DNA from: Gemmataceae bacterium
Lineage (GTDB): Bacteria > Planctomycetota > Planctomycetia > Gemmatales > Gemmataceae
Direction of reading: 5' to 3'
DNA: 64,000 nucleotides
NCBI GenBank assembly: GCA_003136315.1
Contig: PLDW01000518.1
Coordinates: forward strand, 55,443 to 119,442
The notes beneath the pieces are model-generated. The model saw only the letters and a program-made list of their open reading frames with translations. It had not been told where the DNA came from and ran no database searches. A program made the translations under genes and the position numbers. Positions 8,905 through 17,961 of the stretch are shown piece after piece (the stretch's first letter is position 1; the number at the start of each line of letters is the position of its first letter).

Positions 8905-9283
8905 GCAGTTGCGTCAGCGCGGCGAGAAGGTCGCTGACGCGGATCGGTTTGAGTAATATCAGGCGGGTGCCGTAGCGGACAGCCTCGCGCGGCAGCGCCG
9001 GGTCGTTGAGAGCGGACATCGCGATGACTACCGCGGCCTTGCGGTTGTCGCGACACCACCGCACCACGTCCAACCCGTCGCGGCTGTCCGGCCGTACGTC
9101 GGCGAGCGCAGCGGCCAACCCGGACGTTGCCGCGGCCTGCGCCTCTGCTACGGCGGATGTGGTGATGAGATCATACTCGTCCCGCAGCGCCAGCGAAAGG
9201 GCCCGCAGGTAAGTCGGTTGGTCGTCCAGAATCAGCGCGGTGTAGACACGGGGACATCCGATACGAGAAGGCGAGTCGTTCAG
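8714..9283 (-). CDS. single-domain response regulator (receiver)
   Basis: The frame from 9283 downward encodes a receiver: ALILDDQPTYL, an acidic ADVRP at the phosphosite, AMSAL and LLKPI with the conserved K. No ATG, GTG or TTG precedes the DD motif. The best start is a CTG at 9283 overlapping the previous stop (CTGA), which would be translationally coupled. The conserved part ends near 8920 (LLGPKHDPSAP), yet the frame continues about 190 bases inside the NtrC gene, so the tail is probably not functional. A frameshift that once fused this receiver to the NtrC protein is an alternative. Confidence 0.6.
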   Translation of the reverse strand: MNDSPSRIGCPRVYTALILDDQPTYLRALSLALRDEYDLITTSAVAEAQAAATSGLAAALADVRPDSRDGLDVVRWCRDNRKAAVVIAMSALNDPALPREAVRYGTRLILLKPIRVSDLLAALTQLLGPKHDPSAPTPTRRRRALCRGAPAWHAGAVRTPHGDRCRGGAEASRRRDRPCDGRRRACRPR

Positions 9284-10119
9284 CGGGCGCGGCGGGCGGC
9301 GCGCAGCGCGGCGACGACCGCCGCGACGGCGGCGCTCGCGGCCTCCAACGCGCGGACGCGGGCGGCCACAGCCGCGGGTTCGGCAGAGGCGAGGTCGATC
9401 GCGCGGATGGCGGCGGTTGCGGTAGCGAGTGGCCCGTCAATCACCCCCGGCGGAAGTGCCGCTCGCACCTCCGGCGCGGCCAGTGCGTCGTCGATCGCGC
9501 GGACTAGCGCCGGCTCGTCGCCAGGTACCGCGCCGAAACAGTCCGCGTCGATCTCGGCGCATATCCGCCGGTCGCGGTCGCTCAGCGGTGCGCCGCACGC
9601 CGTCATCTTGAGCAACACGTCGCGCTCGCACAGGATCGGAATGTTTAGCAGGAAGTGAATCGCATCCGACACCCGTGATGCCGCGGCGGGCGGGCCGGGC
9701 GGCCGCCGGCCGGTACGGAGGAATGTCAGCACGGCGGCGAGTTCGGCGGCGCGGTCGGTGTCGCGCTTGGCGTACAGCAGGCTCCGTGCCGGGTCCAGGA
9801 GGTTGGCCTCCTGACCCGGTTGTGACGAGTAAACGCACCCGCGAACGAACCGGCCGTCAGGCCGCTCGGCTAGCGCGTTCAGCAGCGTCATCCCGCCGTC
9901 CGGCTCCGCGCCGAACCGCGCGTCGGTGATCAGGCAGTACTCCTCCGGCCGATCGTTAAGTACGGCATCTATCAGATTCGCGAAGTGCCGGGAGTACGGC
10001 CGCCGGGGGCTGCGCGGCGGTGGGCCGAAGAACGGGTGCAGCTCGAACCCCATCCACAGAGCGACCGGCAGATCCTCCCAAAACGGCTGGAGCGCGTCAT
10101 CGGTAACGAACAGGAGCAT
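9280..10119 (-). CDS. divergent receiver-like protein
   Basis: 279 residues. The N-terminal 140 look like a loosely conserved receiver: TDD near the start, CLITDARFG at the phosphosite, YSSQ, and a late K in LLYAKRD. A spacer follows, then an alanine-rich helical C-terminus (about 215-279) likely to form a coiled coil. No DNA-binding domain is visible, so it may relay signal by contact. It starts 3 bases after the preceding gene ends and overlaps the next one. Function beyond signal relay is unknown. Confidence 0.65.
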   Translation of the reverse strand: MLLFVTDDALQPFWEDLPVALWMGFELHPFFGPPPRSPRRPYSRHFANLIDAVLNDRPEEYCLITDARFGAEPDGGMTLLNALAERPDGRFVRGCVYSSQPGQEANLLDPARSLLYAKRDTDRAAELAAVLTFLRTGRRPPGPPAAASRVSDAIHFLLNIPILCERDVLLKMTACGAPLSDRDRRICAEIDADCFGAVPGDEPALVRAIDDALAAPEVRAALPPGVIDGPLATATAAIRAIDLASAEPAAVAARVRALEAASAAVAAVVAALRAARRAR

Positions 10120-10122
10120 GGC

Positions 10123-11685
10123 TCACCGGTCGGGCATGAGGATGGTCATGCGGATGCCGCCGCGGCCGCCGGCCGCGGGTTCGGGCGTCGCTTCGTCCGA
10201 CCCGCGGACCGGGTGCCACCGATCCGCGATCAGAATCGCGAGCGAGTCGGCCCGGTACCGGCTGGCGAAGAGCAGCAGTTGGGGTAGGCCGCGGTGCCAG
10301 CCCTTCTCGATCGAGGCCACGGCCGTGGCGCGGAAATCGTCCTCGTCCCGGAACGAGGATCCGCCGATGAACCGAAGTACGAGCCGGGAGTTGCACAGGT
10401 CGGCCCGCAACTCGAACTGCTCGCCGTCGGCGTTCGCGGTCAGGACGGACTGCACCGCATTCCAGTGGTTGAGGTCGAGCGGTAGCCGCTTGCGGCGGAG
10501 TCGTGGAACCTCCCACACTGGGTCGATCGGCTCGCCCTGTCTACTCGGGGCTGGGTAATCCGGCAGGTCTCGGGACTCCTTCGCCATCTTCCGGATGAGT
10601 GGCAACCCGTCGTAGAGAGTAGCCCAGGCGGATTCCCACGCCCCACGGTAATCGCCCGCCTGGAACTGGCTGAGCGCGGGCGCGCTGCGGGGCAGGCTGC
10701 CGAACAGCAGGTCGTTGACGAGGCTGCGGGTTTTGTCGTTGAGCGCTCCGCCTCTCACCGGCTCGCGGAGGAGGTGTTCCGCCCCGCTGAGCGCGGCGGC
10801 CGCCTGATCCGGTACGACCGCGAACACGATCGGTTCGAGTTGCTGCAGTTCCTGCTGGCGATCCAACAACCAGCTCGAGTCGAGCTGTGGGAAGAACACC
10901 CGCGGCTCGTACCGGACCAGCCCGCCGGCCTCTGCCGACGCCATGACGAGGTCGGGTGCCTGGGTGTCGAGAGACTCGCATAGCCACACCTTCTGCGCCC
11001 ACAGGCGCAACTCCATGTTCCGATTCAATCGCCCCACTTGAAGTTTGCGGAGGAGCGGCAGCAGATCCCACTTGTCCAGCGGCTGGTTCGCGTCCTGGTG
11101 CAGCACGTGCGTATGCGGCGAGCGGAAGCGCAGCCACGGTGCCAGTCCCGGCCGGCACTCGATTTCCTTGGCCGACGACGAGTACAGGGCCAACTCGGCC
11201 TCGGGGTAGAGGTGGCTGACCCACGCCGCCAGCCACAGCCCAATGTCCTTGCTGTTAATCAGCCATTGAAGCCAAGTCGTGGCGCTCTTCTGGGCAAACG
11301 CGATGCGGTCGAGCCACTGCTGCGTGAACGCCGCTCGGGCGCGGAGGCAGGTTTCGCTCGTCAGCGGATTATCGACTTGGTCGGCCAGCCCGCACGAACA
11401 TGCGGGCTGGCCGCACTCCAGAACTGGAAGCCCGGTCCCTGCCAGTGCCGGATCTTCCTCAGCCCAGCGGGGGACGTTGTCCCAGACCAGATCGACCAGC
11501 ACGACATGGGGGCGCTCGTTCCCCTCCCAGATCTCGTCGAGCCGGTACAGCTCTTCGAACCGCCCGCCGGCGCTCTGCACGCGGCAGGCCCCAGCCAGCA
11601 TCCAGGGCAGTTTGTCGGGCGTGGCGTCGCCGGGGTTCTCGTCGAGTACGAGAAACTCCCAGCGGAAGGCGACTGCGTCACTCAT
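10123..11685 (-). CDS. degenerate receiver/kinase-like signalling protein
   Basis: 520 residues. The start (FLVLDENPGDATPD, then HVVLVDLVWDN near residue 95) resembles a receiver with a long insertion. The middle is unrecognised. The final 130 residues (RADLCNSRLVLRFIGG, GLPQLLLFASRYRAD, GGIRMTILMP) follow the pattern of a histidine-kinase ATPase domain that has lost its usual ATP motifs. It is probably a catalytically weak or dead partner of the kinase-like protein upstream. It lies inside the signalling array with 3 bases to the next gene. Confidence 0.6.
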   Translation of the reverse strand: MSDAVAFRWEFLVLDENPGDATPDKLPWMLAGACRVQSAGGRFEELYRLDEIWEGNERPHVVLVDLVWDNVPRWAEEDPALAGTGLPVLECGQPACSCGLADQVDNPLTSETCLRARAAFTQQWLDRIAFAQKSATTWLQWLINSKDIGLWLAAWVSHLYPEAELALYSSSAKEIECRPGLAPWLRFRSPHTHVLHQDANQPLDKWDLLPLLRKLQVGRLNRNMELRLWAQKVWLCESLDTQAPDLVMASAEAGGLVRYEPRVFFPQLDSSWLLDRQQELQQLEPIVFAVVPDQAAAALSGAEHLLREPVRGGALNDKTRSLVNDLLFGSLPRSAPALSQFQAGDYRGAWESAWATLYDGLPLIRKMAKESRDLPDYPAPSRQGEPIDPVWEVPRLRRKRLPLDLNHWNAVQSVLTANADGEQFELRADLCNSRLVLRFIGGSSFRDEDDFRATAVASIEKGWHRGLPQLLLFASRYRADSLAILIADRWHPVRGSDEATPEPAAGGRGGIRMTILMPDR

Positions 11686-11892
11686 GGAGAAACCCTCTAT
11701 TGGGGGTTCCGTGTAGCGCCCAGATATTCTCCATCAGCGGGCCACTCTCGACCGCTAAGCCGGGCAGGCGCTCGCCGTTGCCGGCTTGGAAGCCGTCCGC
11801 AAGCGCCGGCGCTCGCGGACGCGATCGAGAGGAGTTGGAATCGCTCGTTCGAACGATTGAAAAGCACCGAAGTAGGTTCTGTTGCGGCCCTT

Positions 11893-12456
11893 TTAGATCG
11901 GTTGCCCAGCGCTCACACCGACGATCAACGGCTTCACGCCGCCGGACACGATTTCGTCGATACGGTGTAGTAACTCCGCATCTCGCCGAAAATGCTTGGC
12001 GATATAATTGGCGAACGGGATAAACGCCGTCTTGAGGAAGAATTCGACGACCGTGCCTTCTGGACCTAAGAGATCCTTGTACTGCGAACACACCAGGGTG
12101 TGTCGCCAATAGGGCCGCAGCCCGTCGTCTATAAGTTTGTTATAGATGTCGATACCGCCGTAGTCCAAATCCCCGAATTGAATGTCCAAAAGCATGAAGT
12201 CGAACGGCGTGTTGGCCGATGCGTGAGTAACCAACTGGGCGCGTGTCTGGGAGTAGGCGTCTGCCGTTTGCTTCTCAAAGACGGACATGACATGATGCCC
12301 TCGGGCATGTAAGGCTTGAACGAGGGAATCGCGCTGCGCTTGCCGATCCTCGATGAGCAAAAACGTGAACGGACGAGTCGGGGTAGACACGTTATACCTG
12401 GGGAAAGCGGTATTCGAAGCAGTTGCATTTGCCATCATCGTACACTCGCCAGTCAC
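11893..12456 (-). CDS. response regulator receiver protein
   Basis: 187 residues, essentially one receiver: LLIEDRQAQRDSL (acidic pocket), FMLLDIQFGD (phosphoacceptor D), TLVCSQY and FLKTAF (conserved K). The C-terminal helix segment has no DNA-binding motif. The start overlaps the end of the kinase-like gene by up to 65 bases; a Met six codons later (MMANA) may be the true start. Its position directly after the PAS/kinase-like gene suggests a cognate pair. About 200 bases without a gene separate it from the next member. Confidence 0.75.
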   Translation of the reverse strand: MTGECTMMANATASNTAFPRYNVSTPTRPFTFLLIEDRQAQRDSLVQALHARGHHVMSVFEKQTADAYSQTRAQLVTHASANTPFDFMLLDIQFGDLDYGGIDIYNKLIDDGLRPYWRHTLVCSQYKDLLGPEGTVVEFFLKTAFIPFANYIAKHFRRDAELLHRIDEIVSGGVKPLIVGVSAGQPI

Positions 12457-13810
12457 CGCCGTGGTCGGTCGTAATACGGTGGCAGAAGTAGAGGCCGTAC
12501 CCCATACCGGATGTCTTCACCTGATTGCCGAATAAGTCGATGAGGGGAGCTTTAAGACCGGGGGTACGGCCGATTCGTTCCCTAAATTCGGAAGCAATGC
12601 ATTTCCCTCCCCGCGCGAGACTCCGGAACGTCAGGTAGATGGACATGTCCTCGCTTCGCACGTCAACCACCAGTGGGACATTCGAATCACCGTGGCTCGA
12701 ATGATTACGCAGTTGCTGATAAACCAAGATTCGGAGTTGGTCGAGATTCGCGGCCATCGTCAATTCTTGGTCGCACTTGGCGACGATTGATTGACCCGAG
12801 TCAGCCTTTCTGGTGATGCAAGTCGAAAAAAATTCGCCCATGTAATCGAATAGTGCGGTCGAGACGAAGAATGTGTCGTATGTTCGAGACTTCAGACTGC
12901 CGGACTTGCCAAGGTCCGTCGCATAGTACCAAGATAGATGCATGAGATACGCGCTCATAAAACAAATTGGGATGTACTGATTGAGCGCAAAGGTAAGTAA
13001 CGTCCCGGCGAATGTCTCAGCCGTCGGGGCCAGGGGCACATCCTCGTCTGACGCCGGTGTGTAAAGCCGCGTGTCCTGGCCCAGCTTCAACAGCCGCTGC
13101 GCCCGTTGCCGTTCTGTCAGGTAGTCCGGGTGTTGCCCGTTGGCTACTAACGTTAGCGTCTCTTCGAGTTGCTTCCGTAAAGCTAATAACGTGTCCGCGG
13201 CCCAGTCGTGGGAGATCAGCTTTACCACCTCCGCGATACTCCGCTGCTTTGTGAAGAAGCTGACATCCTCGGAGACGGATATCACCCCGATGCTCGGCCC
13301 TTCAGGCTCCGCCGCGGCGACGATAGGGTAGCGCGTTGTCCGAATCTCGCGGTATATGCCGTTCTCGTCCGCTTGGAGAGCGGTCCACGGCTCAACGACG
13401 GTGTGCGGACGCTTATCCTGCATCACCTGACTATCCAGGTCATAATACCGTTGCCATTCCGACCTCACCTGCACCAATTCTATGTCCTTCATGCCGAGGG
13501 GATTTACATTCGGATAGTTGAGTAGCTTTCTCGCCTTTGCGTTAAGGTAGACGTATCGACGTTCCCGAGCGTCTTTCGCATAGATTTGGATCGGGGCGAC
13601 GTTCAATAACTGTTGTGCGAATCCTCCACTCGACAGATCGTCGAGGCTATCGACCACGACTTGTTGCAAGTGGCTCGGCTGGGGTTCATCGGGTGGGTCG
13701 TCGTAAACGCCCTTCTGGTGTATGATCGCCTTGAGGCGAGTGATCTCACGCTCCTGCGCGGCAATCACTGCCCGGAGTGCCTCTGGGTCATCCTGGTCGA
13801 TTCCCACCAT
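12392..13810 (-). CDS. PAS-domain histidine-kinase-like sensor
   Basis: 472 residues. A short N-terminal coiled coil (REITRLKAIIHQ) is followed by a PAS domain (about 70-190: APIQIYAKDARERRYVYLN, then GVISVSEDVS). A region resembling a dimerisation helix carries a possible phospho-His (LISHDWAAD). A C-terminal ATPase-like domain has an N-box-like QLRNHSSHGD and a G-box-like GMGYGLYFCHR, ending ENRFP-style as FEYRFP. No membrane segment is visible, so it is cytoplasmic. It follows the substrate-binding protein gene by 23 bases and may read the importer's state. Kinase activity is uncertain because the boxes are divergent. Confidence 0.75.
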   Translation of the reverse strand: MVGIDQDDPEALRAVIAAQEREITRLKAIIHQKGVYDDPPDEPQPSHLQQVVVDSLDDLSSGGFAQQLLNVAPIQIYAKDARERRYVYLNAKARKLLNYPNVNPLGMKDIELVQVRSEWQRYYDLDSQVMQDKRPHTVVEPWTALQADENGIYREIRTTRYPIVAAAEPEGPSIGVISVSEDVSFFTKQRSIAEVVKLISHDWAADTLLALRKQLEETLTLVANGQHPDYLTERQRAQRLLKLGQDTRLYTPASDEDVPLAPTAETFAGTLLTFALNQYIPICFMSAYLMHLSWYYATDLGKSGSLKSRTYDTFFVSTALFDYMGEFFSTCITRKADSGQSIVAKCDQELTMAANLDQLRILVYQQLRNHSSHGDSNVPLVVDVRSEDMSIYLTFRSLARGGKCIASEFRERIGRTPGLKAPLIDLFGNQVKTSGMGYGLYFCHRITTDHGGDWRVYDDGKCNCFEYRFPQV

Positions 13811-13833
13811 TGTATCCTTACGCTCGGTTCCTC

Positions 13834-14856
13834 TTACCGCCGGCGGTACTGCTCACAATTCTCCTTTGTGATGAGTTCGACCGGTACGATAATCTGCCGT
13901 GGCAACGTCCGCGTGTCTCCCTTTCCGAACTTCCCGAAACTCTTCTCTTTCTGGGATAGAAGGATCGTGTACCCGAGGTAAGTCATGAATTCCGAATTTT
14001 GGGCGACCGATGCCTGGATCCAACCATCATTAATCATGTCGATCACCTGATTGTCGAAGTCCCACGCTGACACGATCACTTCGCCAGGTTTGTAGCCAGA
14101 CTCCTTGAGCGCCTGGACGGCCCCGACTGCGGATCGCGAGTCGCAGCCGAAGATCCCGGTAATGTCCTTGCTCTGGGCCAAGATGACGCGAAGGGCTTCG
14201 GCCCCGACCGCGTCGTCGAATTTGTCCTCGATAGTAACGACTTGACGGAATTCGGGAGTGCGGCTCAGAACGTTTCGGATGCCTCGAGCGCGGGCCTCCT
14301 GCTCGTCGTTACCGGCTTGGCCGTAGGAGACCACCGCGCGGCCCTGCTGGGGTTTGTTCGCGGTCGCGCGCGTCGCCACCCGCTCGCCGGCAGCCTCAAG
14401 ATCGGACGTGATGTAGGTCAAACGTTTGCTCTCCGGGCAGTCCGTCAAGAAGGTGACGACCGGAATTCCCCTGTCCGCCGCGCCGTTGATGGACCGAGTC
14501 AGCGTTTTCGAGTCTCCAGGATAAATGAACAGGCCGTCGATACCACCCGCGGCGACGAGGGCATCGATCTCCTCGGCCTGTCGTTGCGCGTCCGTGTTAG
14601 TCGGACCGCCATACGTCGCGGTAGTGTTGACGTACACATCCGGCATCTTTGCCCATGTGGCTCGTGCCTCCGTCCAAAACGGCACGCCGCTCACTACCAC
14701 GTTCATCGAGAACTTGGTCGCCTTCGTTGCGCCCAGCTTGGCCGGGGTGCTGCTGTTGTCTGATCCGTCGGAAGATCGGGGCAACCGCAGTCCCACGAAG
14801 ACGCCGACACCGAGGGCGGCGATTGTCACCAGAAGAATTGGCAACCGTTTACTCAT
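13834..14856 (-). CDS. sugar-type ABC transporter substrate-binding protein
   Basis: 340 residues with an N-terminal membrane anchor or signal peptide (residues 5-25) and a type I periplasmic-binding fold of the ribose/galactose kind (SGVPFWTEARATW, DGLFIYPGDSKTL, GIPVVTFLTDCPES, GIFGCDSRSAVGAVQAL). Such proteins capture a sugar or similar solute for an ABC importer, or present it to a sensor. It follows the permease gene by 16 bases, so the three transport genes form one unit. The ligand cannot be read from sequence. Confidence 0.88.
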   Translation of the reverse strand: MSKRLPILLVTIAALGVGVFVGLRLPRSSDGSDNSSTPAKLGATKATKFSMNVVVSGVPFWTEARATWAKMPDVYVNTTATYGGPTNTDAQRQAEEIDALVAAGGIDGLFIYPGDSKTLTRSINGAADRGIPVVTFLTDCPESKRLTYITSDLEAAGERVATRATANKPQQGRAVVSYGQAGNDEQEARARGIRNVLSRTPEFRQVVTIEDKFDDAVGAEALRVILAQSKDITGIFGCDSRSAVGAVQALKESGYKPGEVIVSAWDFDNQVIDMINDGWIQASVAQNSEFMTYLGYTILLSQKEKSFGKFGKGDTRTLPRQIIVPVELITKENCEQYRRR

Positions 14857-14872
14857 CGCTCTTGCTCCTTAT

Positions 14873-15844
14873 TCATTTCGTCACAGACCGCTTCGCACTC
14901 ACATCGGCTGCAGCCGCGATCAACAGGAACATGCCGACGACCAAATATCGCCAGTACAGCGGCACGTCCATCGCCACAACGAGGTTCCGCGTCGATACCA
15001 CGAGGATCAGCCCGAAGGCGGCACCGATCATACTCCCCCTGCCCCCCTTCAGTGTCCCTCCTCCGATAATGCAGGCCGCAATGCACTCCAACGGCAAATC
15101 TTGGAAACTGAGCGGTGAGGCAGACATTGATCGCGCCGCCTGAATGATCCCCGTACACGCGCCGCCGATGGCCGAGAGGGCATATGCATAAACGATCAGA
15201 CCGCGTACGGGCAAACCTACCGCTCGAGCAGCCGGTTCGCTGCTGCCAAGCGCGTACAGCCTTCGCGACGCCAGATGGTATCGAAACACCCAGGTACCAA
15301 TCAGCAGCAAGCATGCGGACATTGCCAACAGCCGGGAATCATCGCCGGGGGTTCCGAGCGTCTCTGCTTGCAACGACGGCGGGAACTCGGAGAGTGTCCT
15401 CCCGTCCGCGACGACAAGGGCGATCGACCGGACGATGCCCATGAGAGCGAGCGACGCGATGAGGCCGTCGATACGGAACAAGGTCGTTAGCGCGGCCGTC
15501 GCAACTCCGACGGCGGCACCTGCTAACATCCCCCCCGCGATAGCGACCCACACCGGTTGGCCCCGGAGAAGCATCACTCCCGTGACTACCCCGGCCAGCG
15601 CGGCCGTCGCCCCGCTGGCCAGATCGAATCGTCCCGCGATCAGCAGCGTCTGCATCCCGAGCACGGCAGGAAGCAAGATCGCGGCGGAGCACACCACGCT
15701 CAGGAGTGTCGACGGGAGCAGAAACCGCGGCGCGTAAACTGCCGCGACCGCGAGCAACGCGAGTAAGAGTAGTACGCTCAGATAGTCACGGACTTGAGAC
15801 ATCGTCGGCACTACCCCGAAGTTGCCACCGTTCAACTTTCGCAT
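14873..15844 (-). CDS. ABC transporter permease (RbsC-like)
   Basis: 323 residues, almost entirely hydrophobic helices (about eight to ten). The conserved permease segment LPLECIAACIIGGGTLKGG is followed by GAAFGLILV, the signature of ribose/sugar permeases. It overlaps the ATPase gene by 13 bases upstream and is followed closely by the binding-protein gene. It should form the membrane channel of the importer in the inner membrane. Confidence 0.9.
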   Translation of the reverse strand: MRKLNGGNFGVVPTMSQVRDYLSVLLLLALLAVAAVYAPRFLLPSTLLSVVCSAAILLPAVLGMQTLLIAGRFDLASGATAALAGVVTGVMLLRGQPVWVAIAGGMLAGAAVGVATAALTTLFRIDGLIASLALMGIVRSIALVVADGRTLSEFPPSLQAETLGTPGDDSRLLAMSACLLLIGTWVFRYHLASRRLYALGSSEPAARAVGLPVRGLIVYAYALSAIGGACTGIIQAARSMSASPLSFQDLPLECIAACIIGGGTLKGGRGSMIGAAFGLILVVSTRNLVVAMDVPLYWRYLVVGMFLLIAAAADVSAKRSVTK

Positions 15845-16644
15845 CCGGCCATCATCAGTCCGATCTGCGAATCCGTCATCTGCGTTGTTTCGCCTTCCGA
15901 CACAATCCGACCTTCACTCATGGCGACGACTCGGGTCGTCACCGCGCGGATGTCTCGGACCGAGTGGGAAACGATCACGACGCCGAGTCCTGCTGAAGAT
16001 AACTTCCTAATCGTTTCGTACAGCCACCTTTGCTCAGCAACCCCGAGCGAATTCGTCGGCTCGTCAAGGAGGAGAACGGCGGGTCTGACGAGGAGCGCCC
16101 GCGCCAACGCGAGCGCCTTCCGCTGGCCGCCGGAGAGTTCGCCAGCGGGCTTGTCCAAGTCGATGTTCGGATTCCCCGCGAGTTCCAGCCCTTGCTTCGC
16201 GAAAACTTGGCAGCGGTGCCACTGGATGAAAGATGCCAACCCCCATCCCACAGTGATTTCGCGACCTGCACAAATATTCTCACAAACAGATAATTCAGAG
16301 AACAATTCATCGTCTTGTGTTAACAGGCAAACTCCTTCCGCGATCCCGTCCCTTGGGGTACGTAATTTTGCGTCCCGTTGCTGGATCCTCAGCTCGCCAC
16401 TGTCGAGCACCGCGTGGCCCGAGCAGATTCTCACGAGCGTTGACTTGCCCGACCCGTTGGGGCCGACGACGCCCACAACCTCTCCAGAACGGAGGCGAAA
16501 CGATGCTTCCGCGAGCACGTGTGTCGAGCCGTACGATTTGGTGACACGATCCGCGACGAGGAGCGTTGATCCAAGTTCGAGTGCATTCGTCGGAAGGTGA
16601 GTCACAATCTCTCTTGGTTCGATGTTCATGACACTATTGGACAC
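15832..16644 (-). CDS. ABC transporter ATP-binding protein
   Basis: 270 residues with one nucleotide-binding domain: Walker A GPNGSGKSTL, Q-loop region LLTQDDELF, signature LSGGQRKALALARAL, Walker B VLLLDEPTNSLG and switch His in VIVSHS. Ribose-type importers normally use a protein with two such domains; a single domain suggests a homodimer or a branched-chain-type arrangement. It is the first gene of the importer unit; no promoter stands out upstream. Confidence 0.92.
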   Translation of the reverse strand: MSNSVMNIEPREIVTHLPTNALELGSTLLVADRVTKSYGSTHVLAEASFRLRSGEVVGVVGPNGSGKSTLVRICSGHAVLDSGELRIQQRDAKLRTPRDGIAEGVCLLTQDDELFSELSVCENICAGREITVGWGLASFIQWHRCQVFAKQGLELAGNPNIDLDKPAGELSGGQRKALALARALLVRPAVLLLDEPTNSLGVAEQRWLYETIRKLSSAGLGVVIVSHSVRDIRAVTTRVVAMSEGRIVSEGETTQMTDSQIGLMMAGCES

Positions 16645-16853
16645 AAAAACTCATCAGTCTTTCATTCTATTTATAGTCATATTGTTTGATTGTGAAGTAA
16701 AACTCCCTCGGCTGCCGGCCCGCGACGGTCGGTGTCCATGTCTCCGTACGACAGAGGACTCCAATACACAACCGCCCTGCGACGACTCCCGCCAGCGCGA
16801 TTGAGAGGGGCGAAGTCCGGTGACGTCGTGTCCAGCGGCGCGAAGGCAGTGGA

Positions 16854-16990
16854 GTGAGGGGACATAAGTCTCGCAACGACCTCCAACAGCGTCGCTTTTC
16901 CGGCCCCGTTCTCGCCGAGTCGTGCAAGTACCTCACCCGCCGCGAGCGGCAGCGTCATGCCCTGCGGATATCCTCGCACCGAACGCTGCA
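16854..16990 (-). pseudogene. ABC ATPase remnant
   Basis: A short fragment reads MTLPLAAGEVLARLGENGAG, then KATLLEVVARL. This is a Walker A region in which the usual KS/KT pair is KA. No signature motif or Walker B follows and the flanking frame is not protein-like. It is the debris of an ABC transporter ATPase gene upstream of the intact importer. Confidence 0.6.
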
Positions 16991-17339
16991 TGAACCGCAG
17001 TAACTGCCAGCAGCAGCCATCGGTCGATTGCTTGCGGTTCAACGGGCGTTGGCTTTTGAACAGGAGCAAAGCGTGTACCTCTCGTCGGAGCCGGAGAATT
17101 TTCAACAGGAACACTCCGAATTGGTGCTGTGGCGTGGGAATCCGCGTCATCGGGAGGGGCAAGTTCGCCTCACAATGAAGCAGGAGTGCCCCACCGTAAA
17201 ATCGGGTTTCAAGGCTACAGGCCAGCGGACTCGTAGCGTTCGAAGCAAGCATGCGGTGCTTCAAAGACCAACGTTCGGTGCATGTGTCCTAGCCGAACGT
17301 ACCGACCAACGGTGAGCAGTCCTGACGCGCGCGGCGTTC

Positions 17340-17961
17340 ATGTCGGCCGGGCTGGCATTATCGACTTGGGCCACGCTCATTCCTTTTGCCAAAGCGCGGC
17401 TGCAACTCAACGATGGGCAATTGGGGTCGCTGCTGCTGTGCCTTGGGCTCGGGTCGATCGTAACGATGCCGTTCGCCGGGTCGCTGGCGGGGCGATTCGG
17501 GTGCCGGCGGGTGATTGTGGTCGCGGCGTTGGTGATCTGCGGGTTGCTGCCGCCGCTGGCGATGCTGCACGACCCGATCGGCGTCTGCATCGTGCTGCAG
17601 GGGTTCGGCGGTGCATTGGGAACGCTAGACGTGACCATGAACGTGCAGGCTGTGCTCGTGGAACGCGACAGCAGCCGGGCGATCATGAGCAGCTTCCATC
17701 GCCTGTTCAGCGTCGGCGGCCTGATCGGTGCCGGCGGCCTCGGCCTGTTGCTGTCGGTCGGGCTGACACCCGCGACCGCGACGCTGGTTGCCGTGACAAC
17801 GATTTTCAGCCTCATCGGCTTGAGCTTCCCAGCGTTGCTGACTTTCGGCAGCGACGAGGCACCGCCGGCGTTCGTCCTCCCGCGCGGGTACGTGCTGCTA
17901 CTGGACGTCATGTGCTTCGTACTGTTCATCGGCGAAGGCGCTGTCACAGACTGGAGCGGCG
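17340..17961 (+). pseudogene. MFS transporter, cut at its 3' end
   Basis: About 207 residues match the first half of a major-facilitator transporter: helices 1-6, with the motif-A-like stretch GRFGCRRVIVV between helices 2 and 3. Similarity stops abruptly after VLFIGEGAVTDWSGV, where the family would continue with helices 7-12. From there the sequence belongs to a WD40-like gene in another frame. The gene is a chimera junction and cannot encode a working transporter. Confidence 0.75.

Noticed and set aside
10123-11685. Reading the 520-residue protein as a full histidine kinase
   Set aside because: N-, G1- and G2-box residues cannot be matched; only the overall C-terminal pattern fits.
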